A stretch of DNA of 64,000 bases from Iris pallida (taxonomy: Eukaryota > Streptophyta > Magnoliopsida > Asparagales > Iridaceae). The stretch's first letter is position 1. Each line of letters opens with the position of its first letter. The translations under genes were made by a program, and so were the position numbers. Below the pieces are notes generated by a model that had not been told where the DNA came from, did no database searches, and saw only the letters and a program-made list of their open reading frames with translations. The stretch lies in assembly GCA_029216955.1 (NCBI GenBank), contig JANAVB010029819.1, positions 29,966,935 to 30,030,934 of the forward strand. Reading direction: 5' to 3'. This document shows, piece after piece, positions 33,101 to 42,935 of the stretch.

Positions 33101-34624
33101 GACATCAGTGATTGGTAGAGGGAATTCGTCTTTAGGACATGCCGCATTGAGATCGCGAAAGTCTATGCATACTCTGATCTTGCCAGTCTTTTTAAGAACA
33201 GGAACAATATTAGCCACCCAATCGGGATGTTGTTCCTCTCTAATAAACCCAGATGTAATAAGTTTATTGACTTCAGCTTCAATTGCATCCATGATGTCCG
33301 GACGAAATCGTCGCTGTTGTTGTTTGACCGGTTTAGCATTCGACAAGATGTTGAGCTTGTGAGTTGCAATCTGTGGATCAAGACCTGGCATATCTTCATA
33401 ACTCCAAGCAAAGACATCAATGTATTCACGAATGAGTTTGATCATGTCTTTCTTATCAGTTTCTGAAAGACTTTCACTGATAAATATTGGTTTGGGAGAC
33501 CCCTCTTCACCAACATCTATTTGAACAAGTTTATCTTCAGTCGGAGGTTCTTTTTGTTCGAAACGGAACTCCCATTGATTATCTAATCTTTGGGCCCACT
33601 GTTCTGATTCAGGTGAGATTTCAAACTCTTCCTCGTCTTCATCACTTTCTTCAGAATGGTCAATGGAAACCATATTGGAAGACAGAAGGTTGCAATAGAA
33701 GTCACCGATACTTGTATCGGAATCCCAAGAAGTGGTACTAGAAGAATCAGATCTCTTATCTTCGTCAGACTCAAGATCTTCATGGATAATGTTGATGAAA
33801 GGAGTAGGAGCAGTATAACCCAATCCGCATTTCGTCCTTCCATATTTCAAAGGAGGAATCCGGACAGGCATTTTTCTTCCTTTTCCATTATTAAGGCCAA
33901 TCCTGAAGTCATAGCCCATATTTTTGATGATGTCTCTAGATTGCTGACTATAACGACGTAGTTGTAATCTTCTAGTATCATTATTTTTGTCATCATCTTC
34001 AAGATCAGAAGGATTTTGAGGCCCTTTGTAGAAGAATATTGGAATGTCTCCTGGCTTTCTGCTGGGAACTAGAAAGTATAAAGATCGTACAGGTTCTAGA
34101 GATACATCTGTATGAACAGTCTGTACAACTCCTATGGTTATTGTGTTCAAGTCATCTAACAGATGTAAATAACTATGAACATAATTACACACATCAACGT
34201 ACTGCAAAGGTGGAGACTTTTCATTAAATGTAAAAGCAGCAATATTTACATTGGGAGAAGGCTGAGCCTTAGAGATTTTAGCCAAGTCAATGACTAAAGG
34301 AGAAGAAGAAGAAGCTTTGTTTCGATTAAGATCGATAACAAATGGCTCAGAAGAGGTGAGCTCCCTTGAAGTTTGAGTAGGAAGAGTAGTCCGCCCTCCA
34401 ACTGGAATTAGCAGAGTATCTTGTGAAGGTACAGGAACTGTAGTACGCCCACTGACAGGAATGATCAGTGTATTCTGAGTAGATGACTGAGGTAACGGAG
34501 AGATCCGTCCACTCACTGGAATGATGAAAGAATCTTCTCCGAAGGATTTAGGAGATTGTTGCTGAGTAGTTCGACATTTAACAGGGATTATTAAAGTCTC
34601 ACTTTGTGCATCTTCTTTCTCCAT
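30104..34624 (-). pseudogene. Tat-2 pol: RT, RNase H, second RNase H, integrase; one in-frame stop
   Basis: From ATG 34,624 a single minus-strand frame runs to 30,104, broken only by TAG at 32,117-32,119. Residues 10-85 hold repeats of TLIIPVSGRT type. A G-patch-like block follows (NMGYDFRIGLNNGKG). RT has CIDFRDLNAACPKDEFPLP and YVDD (about residues 584-587). The first RNase H is degenerate (LYTRAMSHSLGALLAQ lacks the catalytic Asp). After the stop comes an archaeal-type RNase H with FFDGAS, NNVAEYNAL, YGDSKL and TEADALA intact. Integrase follows with an incomplete zinc finger (ARKYKACQ) and the D, D, E core (MDIVGP, HDNGPQF, AEAFNK). It ends KFLKKYYV. Loss of the stop's original Gln codon separates RT from the active RNase H and integrase. 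Confidence 0.9.
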
Positions 34625-34720
34625 AGCTTATATGATCCTTGTATATTCTTCTTTATATATTCGGGAATCATTGAAATAAGCTTCAACCCCATGGAAGGGA
34701 TTTATATCAGCAACTTCTCT

Positions 34721-37700
34721 TTATACTCTCCCATTGCTATCAATGTACTTAAAACATTGATGAAGAGTAGAGGGCACCACATTATTTTCATGAAGAAAAG
34801 GCCTCCCCAGAAGAAGATTATAGGATCCCGCGATCTCGATCACATAGAAAGTGACTTTAGATCTGAAATCACCTATCTGAAGCTTCAGATGAATCTTTCC
34901 CAAAGGCTCACTTCGGCTTTGATTGAATCCCAAGATAGTAGTAACCGTCTTGGAGAGTTTGTGAAGAGGGATTTTTAGTTCATCCAACAAACTCTTCGGC
35001 ATTATGCTTATAGCAGACCCTGGGTCAATGAGAATACGATCTATCTTCATCGTATCAATATAACCAGTGTAGTAGAGAGGTCGATCATGTCGATTATCCT
35101 CCAGTAACATGTCATCTTGTGTAAAGGTGATATTTAGGATAATCTCCAGTACACTGTTGCAATGTAAGCAAGTGGCAGGTTCCGCATCCGGCTTCTTCAA
35201 TTGTGCAAGACAAGAGTCAGCTTGTAGAAGTGCTTCACTTAACGTCTCCCGAGTCTCTTTGGAAAGACGTAGATGTTCAAAAAGGGACATTCTAGCGGGA
35301 GTATTAGCAAGCTGAGCCAAAATGTCGAAGTTGTAAGGCTTCTGAAGTCCAAGAGGAGAAGACTTCTTGATTGGCTTATCAAACCGAGCCTGTTGTTTGC
35401 CTTTCTCCAGAGCCGTAGGCTTGGGAGGAACAGGTTCAGTAGATGGTTCTTCCTCGGAAGGAACATTAGGAGCATCTTTAGCATCTGAAGGGATATCAGT
35501 AGGATCTTCAGGATTTTTAGAATAATCCTTTAGGTAAGGTTTCCCCGTTCGAGTAGCACTAACAAGTGCTTCTTCTTTATCTTTTGGCTCTGTATCAGAA
35601 GTAGACCCAAGAGAAGTCATATGACATGACTTGATCTTTCCAGCCCTCTTGGATTTTTGAGAAGAAATCTTTTGAGGAGAAGGCGATTCAAAATCTGCCA
35701 CTAGATCAGGATGGATCCACATGATTTCTCCTGTTTCCAAAGTGATTGGCACTAATCCTTCAAACTGTGGAGGAGGAAGATTCACTATGTCAAGAGTTGC
35801 CTTGGGAATAGGAATAATCCCACTTTCAAGGAGTTGAGGAGGGAAATTTCCAAATTGCATAGAGACGACGTTGGAGGTGACGGTCTTCTCTTTTGGAGTA
35901 AGAGAGATAGCTCCAGATTTAATCATTTTTTGGATCTTTCCTTTCAATACATAACATGTACGAATTGTATGACCCAACATTCTGTGATATGGACAGTATT
36001 TAGGATGATCTGTCTTACCAGCTTCATCAGGTTTCTTGATCTCTGGTAATTGTATTTTATTACCTTTCAGCAGACATTCAAAGATACCAAGGACATCGTC
36101 GCCATCAAAAGAATATTCTTCTCTGGGGCGAGGTGTTCTTGATTGTTGAGTTGTAGAGGCAGGAGTTTGAACATTCGATGCATCTTTGCTCTGAAGATTA
36201 ACTTCTAGAGTTTTTTTTCCTTTGCGAGCATTATTTTTATTGTTAGCCCCTTGTCCTGTTTTTTTAGGAGTCATCTGCACTCCTAAACCTTTGAAGGTTT
36301 CAGCACTGATTTCTGCAGCTTTAGCACTGACTATGAAGGAAGGCCAATCTTGAAATTGAGTGGACCCTGTCCACATACTGATGATTGGCAACAAGTTTGA
36401 TTTACACGTGTCAATGGTGACAGCATCAGGAGTTCCAAGTGGCATCTTCAGAGCTTCTCTTCGAAACCGTTCAATGTATTCCTCTGTAGATTCATTATTT
36501 TTCTGCTTGATTCTAATAAGAGCAGACATAGTCATGTCATTAAGCCCTTCATAGAACCTTTCAAGAAACATCTGTTTGAAACCAGCAAATGAGGTAATAC
36601 TCCCATCTGGGAGACTTCTATACCATTCATAAGCCGTTCCCTTGAGACATCCAATAAATACCCGAGTAAGGAGAGCATCACTTGGTTGTAATTGATCAGT
36701 CATTACTTCAAAGTGATTGATAAACTGACTTGGAGAAGTGGTTCCATCATAGAATGAGATAGTAGGAGGCTTGTATTTAGGAGGATATGATACTTGCTTC
36801 CATTCTATCGGATAAGGCTGCTTGATGCCTAACCTTTGTAAACCATCCTTCTGTTTGAATGCCTCGAATTGAGTTTTGAGATTTTTCAATTCTTCAGAGA
36901 CAACTCCCGAAGATTGTGGAGTTGTGGCTTGTAGAGAATAGTTAGGAGGAGGAACAGCATTGTAAGCACTACCCCCAGCTCCAGAGAGACTAGGATTTGG
37001 TTGAGCAGGTCCAGGAGTATTGGATTGTACTGCTGGAGGAACTTGTACTGGACTTATATCAGTATCAACTGGTATGGCATCTGATACAGTCTGTCGATTT
37101 TGCAACTGAGTTGTCATGAGTTCATACATTGACTTCATTGTGTCAGTCATAGACTTCATTTGCTGTTCCAAAGAAGCAATTCTTTGATCTTGAGGAGTCA
37201 GGAAAGAAGAGGGTTCATCAGTATTCCCATCAACCATGTAAGTCGTGACTGTATGAGGGATTATTGATGAACTGGTAGATGTTGTATGCTCTGAATCATT
37301 GCTTCGTGTATCAAAGTCAACTATAGGAGAATTACCCCCAGTAGGAAGAGGTGGGAAGTTAGATTCTCCAAGAAATTCAGAATCAATTTCAGGGATCAAA
37401 TTTCTTTGACTAGAAGCCAGGACTCTTGCTCTGGTGTTTTTATATACTCCATCTGGACTATCAACTCTACCCCCAGTGTCCCGAGAAGTCATGTTGACAA
37501 AGGCAAACAAAGGCTCATCTTCATCAGGCATAGGTTTATACTGAATCCTATTAAAGACAGACTGTCGTTTATTTTGACATCTGTATTGCATTGTGACTCT
37601 TGGCTGGAAGTCACATTCAGTATGATCACCATGGTCTTGAACTGTTGATTCACATCTGTACTGAATTATGACTCTTGGATAGAAGTCACATTCAGTATGT

Positions 37701-39064
37701 TCCTTTGATATAGAATTACTCCTTCTCTTCTGTTGAAGATATTCCCGTAAATCTATTTGTGAAGATTGAGGAATATACTTCCTGTTCTTGGGTCTTGATG
37801 GCTCTTGATTATACAAAGAGTGATTAATGTGAGCCACATAATTTCTTGCATACTCTGCATCTGGATCTTTTATCTTCATATCCAATTGGTATGGTTTCTT
37901 AACACCAGAAGTGCTGAGTTTTGTTCTTAAATCAGTGGAAGGTAACATATTAATTTTGGAAACATGGAGTTTTCCTTCCATTGATCTGGATATTTGCAGA
38001 GAAGGAAGAGTTAAACCACTCCCTTGATTAGGAGTTGGTAACAGACCCTCTTTAATGGACAGATTTTGTGCCCAATTTGAAGAAATCAAAGAAGAAGACA
38101 TTAAGGAATGTTTCTTCTTAGACTCATTCAGATGTTGAGACAGAGAATGTCCAGAAGGAAGAGTAGTCAAAAGACCATCTCCTTTCCTTTGACTAACAAA
38201 AGTATCAGTCAAAGCTGTTCCTGGAGTAAAAACTACAGGAGCAGAAGAAACAACTAAAGAGTTATTCCTTTTCGAAGGGACTTTGTGTGGAAGACCACCC
38301 CCAGTTCTAGTAGAACTCGGTGAAGAAGAAGAGATAACTAAGGAGTTATTCTTCTCTGATGAAATACACGCTGAAACAGACTTGGTTAAAGAACCAGAGC
38401 TGTTAGCGTGACTTTTGATTTTAGAATTATACGCTGAAACAGATTTGGCAAAGGAGCCAATACTGTCAGCGTGACTTTTGAATGTGGGGTTACACACTGG
38501 AATAGATTTGGCTAAGGATCCAGTACTATCAGCGTGACTTTTAGAGTTGAATTTGCACACTGGAACAGATTTGGCTAAAGAGCCAGTACTGTCAGCGTGA
38601 CTTTTAGAATTGAATTTGCACACTGGAACAGATTCGGCTAAAGAGCCAGTACTGTCAGCGTGACTTTTAGAATTGAATTTGCACGCTGGAACAGATTCGG
38701 CTAAGGAGCCAGTACTGTCAACATGACTTTTAGTTACTGTCATCTTCGAGCGCACAAGAGTGTGCGTGCTTGCAATGGAGTTCTTGCCAGTATTAGGAGT
38801 AGACACTATGGCAGAGACTCCACCATTGACTGCCAACTGATTCTTAGGGACATAGACAGAGTGTCCCTTCGGCTTGGCAGTGATAATGGAGGCTGGAATG
38901 GGCTTGCCACCCTTAGCCCGCTGCATTTCTTCATAGGCGAGTTGATCGAATTTGATCGTCGTCACCTTCTTCGTCGAGCCGATAGACGAAGTATCGCATT
39001 GAGTTGTTACCATCTCAGAAGAGGAGATGGTTTTTCCCAGCAGAGTCGCCAATTTGTTTTCCAT
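34721..39064 (-). CDS. Tat-2 ORF1-Gag-protease polyprotein
   Basis: A 1,447-residue frame from ATG 39,064, which lies inside the LTR (last 10 bases). The start reads MENKLATLLGKT; ATLLG is encoded by the primer-binding site. Residues about 95-225 hold six 21-residue repeats (KSHADSTGSLAESVPV-like). ORF1 motifs follow: ISRSMEGKLHVS, DLREYLQQKRR, RQSVFNRI. The gag domain (LLTRVFIGCLKGTAYEWYRS, YIERFRREALKMPL) lies around residues 780-910. The knuckle is CPYHRMLGHTIRTC, i.e. C-x2-H-x4-H-x4-C. The protease has LIDPGSAISIMP and LLLGRPF. The frame stops at TAA 34,721, 32 codons (with a second TAA) before pol in the same frame; an intron or recoding there cannot be excluded. Confidence 0.88.
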   Translation of the reverse strand: MENKLATLLGKTISSSEMVTTQCDTSSIGSTKKVTTIKFDQLAYEEMQRAKGGKPIPASIITAKPKGHSVYVPKNQLAVNGGVSAIVSTPNTGKNSIASTHTLVRSKMTVTKSHVDSTGSLAESVPACKFNSKSHADSTGSLAESVPVCKFNSKSHADSTGSLAKSVPVCKFNSKSHADSTGSLAKSIPVCNPTFKSHADSIGSFAKSVSAYNSKIKSHANSSGSLTKSVSACISSEKNNSLVISSSSPSSTRTGGGLPHKVPSKRNNSLVVSSAPVVFTPGTALTDTFVSQRKGDGLLTTLPSGHSLSQHLNESKKKHSLMSSSLISSNWAQNLSIKEGLLPTPNQGSGLTLPSLQISRSMEGKLHVSKINMLPSTDLRTKLSTSGVKKPYQLDMKIKDPDAEYARNYVAHINHSLYNQEPSRPKNRKYIPQSSQIDLREYLQQKRRSNSISKEHTECDFYPRVIIQYRCESTVQDHGDHTECDFQPRVTMQYRCQNKRQSVFNRIQYKPMPDEDEPLFAFVNMTSRDTGGRVDSPDGVYKNTRARVLASSQRNLIPEIDSEFLGESNFPPLPTGGNSPIVDFDTRSNDSEHTTSTSSSIIPHTVTTYMVDGNTDEPSSFLTPQDQRIASLEQQMKSMTDTMKSMYELMTTQLQNRQTVSDAIPVDTDISPVQVPPAVQSNTPGPAQPNPSLSGAGGSAYNAVPPPNYSLQATTPQSSGVVSEELKNLKTQFEAFKQKDGLQRLGIKQPYPIEWKQVSYPPKYKPPTISFYDGTTSPSQFINHFEVMTDQLQPSDALLTRVFIGCLKGTAYEWYRSLPDGSITSFAGFKQMFLERFYEGLNDMTMSALIRIKQKNNESTEEYIERFRREALKMPLGTPDAVTIDTCKSNLLPIISMWTGSTQFQDWPSFIVSAKAAEISAETFKGLGVQMTPKKTGQGANNKNNARKGKKTLEVNLQSKDASNVQTPASTTQQSRTPRPREEYSFDGDDVLGIFECLLKGNKIQLPEIKKPDEAGKTDHPKYCPYHRMLGHTIRTCYVLKGKIQKMIKSGAISLTPKEKTVTSNVVSMQFGNFPPQLLESGIIPIPKATLDIVNLPPPQFEGLVPITLETGEIMWIHPDLVADFESPSPQKISSQKSKRAGKIKSCHMTSLGSTSDTEPKDKEEALVSATRTGKPYLKDYSKNPEDPTDIPSDAKDAPNVPSEEEPSTEPVPPKPTALEKGKQQARFDKPIKKSSPLGLQKPYNFDILAQLANTPARMSLFEHLRLSKETRETLSEALLQADSCLAQLKKPDAEPATCLHCNSVLEIILNITFTQDDMLLEDNRHDRPLYYTGYIDTMKIDRILIDPGSAISIMPKSLLDELKIPLHKLSKTVTTILGFNQSRSEPLGKIHLKLQIGDFRSKVTFYVIEIAGSYNLLLGRPFLHENNVVPSTLHQCFKYIDSNGRV
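38345..38732 (-). repeat. 63-bp tandem repeats in Tat-2 ORF1
   Basis: Six in-frame units of 63 bp encode 21 residues each. Most carry one GTCACGCTGAC word. The oldest copies (towards 38,345) have diverged most. Frame is kept throughout. Confidence 0.9.
39036..39051 (-). other. Primer-binding site of Tat-2
   Basis: The minus strand reads TGGCGACTCTGCTGGG, three bases after the LTR end at 39,055. It is the same sequence as in Tat-3. Confidence 0.85.
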
Positions 39065-40013
39065 AAATAAATTCACTTTATTTATTTCGTATCTGAGAAA
39101 ATTACAACTGTAGGAATCCGATCTAGAAGACGATCGCTTTATCCTTTGGACTATGCGAAGAAGAAGAAAAGCTTCTCAAAATTTTGACAGTAGATATCAT
39201 TGTATCTGTACAATAAATAAAAAAAGAACCCTATTTATATAGTCAAAACAGTAACTGAAAAGATAACTACCTCACCACTAGTGCATTTGAAAAGTCACGC
39301 AGACTCTAAATACACGCAGGGTTAGTGAGTAGTTACTGGACGTGGCCCGTAACTGTTGGACACATGGCATTAGTGCATGGGTCGTGTGCAAGTTACTGGG
39401 CACACGAGAGAGAGATCGGTGGCATGGCTGCCACGTACTCCAGTTTGAAATGAAATCCACGCTGTCTTGCTGAAGGCAAAAATCCACGCAGTTTCGTTGA
39501 CGCAGACTCGTTGAAGGCAAAATCCACGCAAGCTTTGAAGAAGAATACTTCAGAATTTACACAGGCTTTGAGAAGAATAATCAAAAATCCACGCAAACTT
39601 GAGGAAGGAGAAGGTTCAGAATCCACGCCAACCGCCAGCTGTCTTGATTTGGCACGCTTTGTCTGACACAAAATCTTTGACATTGATTATATTGTCAGCC
39701 GCATTAAATGAAGATAAGACCCAAAGTCACGCCAACTTGGTGAAGAGTGAGTCTTGCTAAGGAAGATTTCGAAAATCACGCAAAAGACGGTGATGATCTC
39801 TCGAATTCTGTACATACGTGGCATACGAGGAGACGTTTCTCGGCTGCTGTGTTATCAGTCATTATGATTCTGACGTATGGCTGAGCTGTCTCTGCGTGAC
39901 TTCTAAAGGAGATGGCCAGGCAGAACTTAGCGTATCTTTTGTGCTGCTTCTCGGATCACTCTGCGTGACTTGTTCTGATCAACTCAGCGTGACTTTCATT
40001 TTTGAGGCCTACA
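39055..40013 (-). mobile_element. 5' LTR of Tat-2
   Basis: 959 bp, about 98% like the left LTR by hand count. The TATA box (TATAAATA, minus strand) is at 39,232-39,239; transcription of the element would start downstream of it, towards lower coordinates. It carries the ORF1 start codon in its last 10 bases and more than ten TCACGC/GCGTGA words. Confidence 0.95.
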
Positions 40014-41623
40014 ACGCGGACCCGCGGATCCTCCGACGGCACCAGAGAGGCCGAGAGACGAGTTCCGACGAGAGCTATGGCCCGCGGGGACCTCGTAAGT
40101 AAATTTAAGTTAATTTATTAAATTTCTTTCATTTATTCAAGTTAATAATCCAGTCGTTTCTTCTTTGTAGGTTTTTTTCGTTTAATGTTGGCAGGGCCCT
40201 TGGAGAAATTATCAGGGCTAACTTCCACGGTCCCTACCTCAACTTTACGTCGGTGCCCCCAAACGTGCAGTACGTCTGGCTCGACGAGTTGAGGGTATAT
40301 ATCTATATTTTTTGGGTTAAGTCTATGTGATTCTTTAATCAACCATTTTTTAAATTACGTGATAATTGATTTTCTGTGTTAGACAACGTACTGGTGGCCC
40401 CCCCATCGCGATGAGGGGATCCGCAGGACCTACAAAAGCGCATGCACGAAGAAGATACGGGATATGATTCATGACCTAAAAATGGGGCATACGAGGCCGA
40501 ATTGGATCCGGCAGGAGTATTATGAGGACCTCTTAGGCATGATGGATACCCCTGCGTACAAGGAGAAATCGGAGAAGGCGAAGGTGAACCGATCTGCCGT
40601 GGGCCTTCATACGGAGGGATCAAGGTCCCACGCAGCAACACTTGCAGATCTGGTGAGCAACCGTAAATTTATTTTACTATCAAATTAGGTATTATTAATT
40701 AAAGGAGTTAATTAGTTTCTACGAAAATTTCGTATGCAGGCCCAACGGGCGGTGAATGAGGAAAGGGCACCAGAATCGGTCACCACGCACGACGTGTTCC
40801 AACATACGCACAAAAGACGGAAGGACGGGAGCTTCGTCGACGAGAAGGCCAAAGAGACTGATGTAAGTACTTATGTTTATGAGATTAACGTTAGAATTAA
40901 AAGTATTCGGACTATAACTTAGGTAAACTTAGGATTCACACATAACTTAGTGAAACATAGGATTTAGGTTACAACTTAGGTAAATCTTATAATATAAACA
41001 CATTCATTTGATAGGCTGCGTATCGTGAGGCCCTTAGTCGGGCTCAGTTAACTGACACCGAGGATGTCGGTGAAACGACGCCCTTCCGGACGCCCTCTTC
41101 TTTGGCCGCTCGGAACGACTTGTTCGTAGATACCGTCGGCGGCTTTAAGAAAGGGTTCCTGTACGGAGTCGGCTCCCTAGGGCCATTGCATATGGCGACG
41201 CTGAGATTTCCACCGACACTGCCTCCTCCCGTGGCTCGGGCAGACGATGATGTTAGGTCACAGCTTACGCAGCTGCACGAGGCGGTGTCGTCCTTGCGGG
41301 AGCAATTTGCCACGCCCTTTCCGCCTGCATCTGCTGCTGCTGGTCCGTCTGCTGCTGCCGGTACGTCTGCTGATGGTGCTCGTCCGTCTTCTACTGGTCC
41401 GTCGACTGCAGGTGTCGGTCCGTCTTTCGTGGGCCATCTTTCTTTCAACCCTGATGCCCCTGTGGTACCGCCTACGACTGTGACGGCACTCATGGATCTC
41501 ATGTCCGCAGAGCAGCTTCGCCGACTTCCGAGCAGTGTCTACGACGCCTTGCCTCCGTACCTTGTGGAGGAGTATATTCGTCGGTCGAATACGGGAACGG
41601 ACAATCGACCTCCTCCTTCTTAA
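40014..41623 (+). pseudogene. CACTA second gene (TNPA-like), 3' part
   Basis: After the Tat-2 insertion the frame continues through exons 40,014-40,094, about 40,171-40,294, 40,383-40,652, 40,740-40,862 and 41,015-41,623, each with GT..AG borders and consistent phase. The product contains the conserved plant transposase core (Transposase_24, Ptta/En/Spm type): GEIIRANF, then TTYWWPPHRDEGIRR, WIRQEYYEDLL and KSEKAKVNRS. A Pro/Ala/Ser-rich C-terminus follows, with MDLMSAEQLRRLPSSVYDALPPYL near the end. In En/Spm this protein binds the subterminal repeats. Confidence 0.75.
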
Positions 41624-42693
41624 AATATTGTATTAAGAAAATTTGGATTATTTGTGAGAGCTTTGAACTAATTGTGCTATAATCGGCTTATAGCACCGGA
41701 TATTATGTTACTCTTTAGGATAATTGATATTTATTTTCTATTAATTTGGTTTGGTCTGTGATTCTTGGATAATTGGTGTGTATTAAATTCGTATGTGCAT
41801 ATTTGGTCTACGTGATTCTTGGATAATTGGTGTGCATTATACATTTGGTCTGTGTGATTGTTGGATAATTGGTGTGCATTATATATTGGTTTAGTTTATG
41901 CATATATTTGTGAACAGGGAAAGTGCTGCAATTTTTTTCCCAAAAAACTCAGTTAGCGACGGACTAGTGACCGTTTAGCGACGGATAATCCCAGTTGCCG
42001 ACGGTTCGTCGACGGATTAGCCGTCGCTATCTGGAGTTTCTAAAGTGTTTCCAAGTAGCGACGGATGCTCGACGGATTATCCGTCGGCAAGGTTCTGGTG
42101 GTATAAACTTCGACGGAATAGCGACTGCTTTGCGACGGACTATCCGTCGGCATGGTTCTGGAAATGCCTGACATTTCCAGAACCATGGCGACGGATAATC
42201 AGTCAGTAATCCGTCGCTGTGGCGACGTCGTAGCGACGGATTAGCGACTACTCTTCCGTCGCCATGGTGCTGGAAATGCCAAGCATTTCCAGAACCTGAT
42301 CGACGGATAATCCGTCAGAACGCCGTCGCCAATCCGTCGTTAGTTACCGACGAATATCGACGGATTGGCGACGGAACGATACAATCTAATACGCTGTTAC
42401 GACGGGTTACCGACGGAATGTTACGTCGCTATTGTCTACACAGTTCAGTACTTAATAGTTAAAATGGACGACAGTCCGTCGGAAATGCGTCGCTAATGCT
42501 TCGTATTGTGATGTCGACATTCCGTCGCTATTCCGTCATGTGACGACAACTTAGCGACGGAACATTATTAGCGACGAGCTGATTGCCGACGGATTTTTTT
42601 GGCCAAAATCCGTCGGTTATCGGTCGCTAATAGTAATTACCGTCGGTTTAGCGACGGATGTGGCCGTCGCTAAAATGATAAATTTTGGTAGTG
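41624..42693. repeat. 3' subterminal and terminal repeats of the CACTA
   Basis: From 41,624 to about 41,940 lies 3' DNA with a TTGGATAATTGGTGTG repeat. From 41,950 to 42,675 GCGACGGA / TCCGTCGC words occur more than 25 times in both orientations, with inner palindromes such as GGTTCTGGAAATGCC around 42,150-42,290. The terminal inverted repeat closes at 42,693. Confidence 0.85.
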
Positions 42694-42935
42694 AACCAAA
42701 GGGATTATTCCCCTAATAGCAAAGTACCACAAATATTCACTTATTAGAATAAATTACCGATAACTGAAAATAACAATCAATAAAATACAGGGAATACAAT
42801 GAATTTCCTATAATAAATGCATGAGCGTTGTCCTGTACCAAGGCACTATTTTAATTTAAATTGACTAATAAGAATCTATAACAACTCTACTATGCGAAGG
42901 AGCAAGCAGTACCAATGCAAGTCCTTAAAAGTAAG
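42694..42935 (+). mobile_element. Old TGTCACGCCCC-family LTR, continuation after the CACTA
   Basis: Beginning with the AAC duplication, the DNA to about 42,750 follows the LTR at 46,438-46,490 (AACCA..GGG, GCAAGTGCCACAAA-like). Beyond that homology is too weak to follow by eye. The last five bases, GTAAG, are the Tat-3 target duplication. Confidence 0.6.

Larger units (their letters stand above)
26546..40013 (-). mobile_element. Tat-2: full-length Tat-type Ty3/gypsy element
   Basis: A 13,468-bp element read on the minus strand, with LTRs at 39,055-40,013 and 26,546-27,506. Flanks are ACGCA (26,541-26,545) and ACGCG (40,014-40,018), a five-base duplication with one mismatch. The primer-binding site and polypurine tract touch the LTRs. 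Genes on the minus strand: ORF1-gag-protease in one frame, then pol. Genes on the plus strand, between pol and the 3' LTR: three small antisense genes. By hand count the LTRs differ at about 20 of 955 aligned bases, so the insertion is fairly recent. Dual RNase H, the ORF before gag and the antisense genes place it in the Tat/Ogre group. Confidence 0.95.
20272..42693 (+). mobile_element. Complete CACTA (En/Spm) transposon containing Tat-2
   Basis: Starts CACTACCAAAATACACTC and ends with the inverted repeat ...TTTTGGTAGTG; the outer 12 bases are perfect. Both sides carry the three-base duplication AAC (20,269-20,271 and 42,694-42,696). Joining the flanks restores the LTR sequence found around 46,430-46,450, which proves the insertion. 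Without Tat-2 the element is about 8.95 kb. It carries a TNPD-like transposase and a TNPA-like second gene on the plus strand, both with premature stops, plus dense subterminal repeats. It probably no longer makes its own transposase but might still be moved by another copy. Confidence 0.93.
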
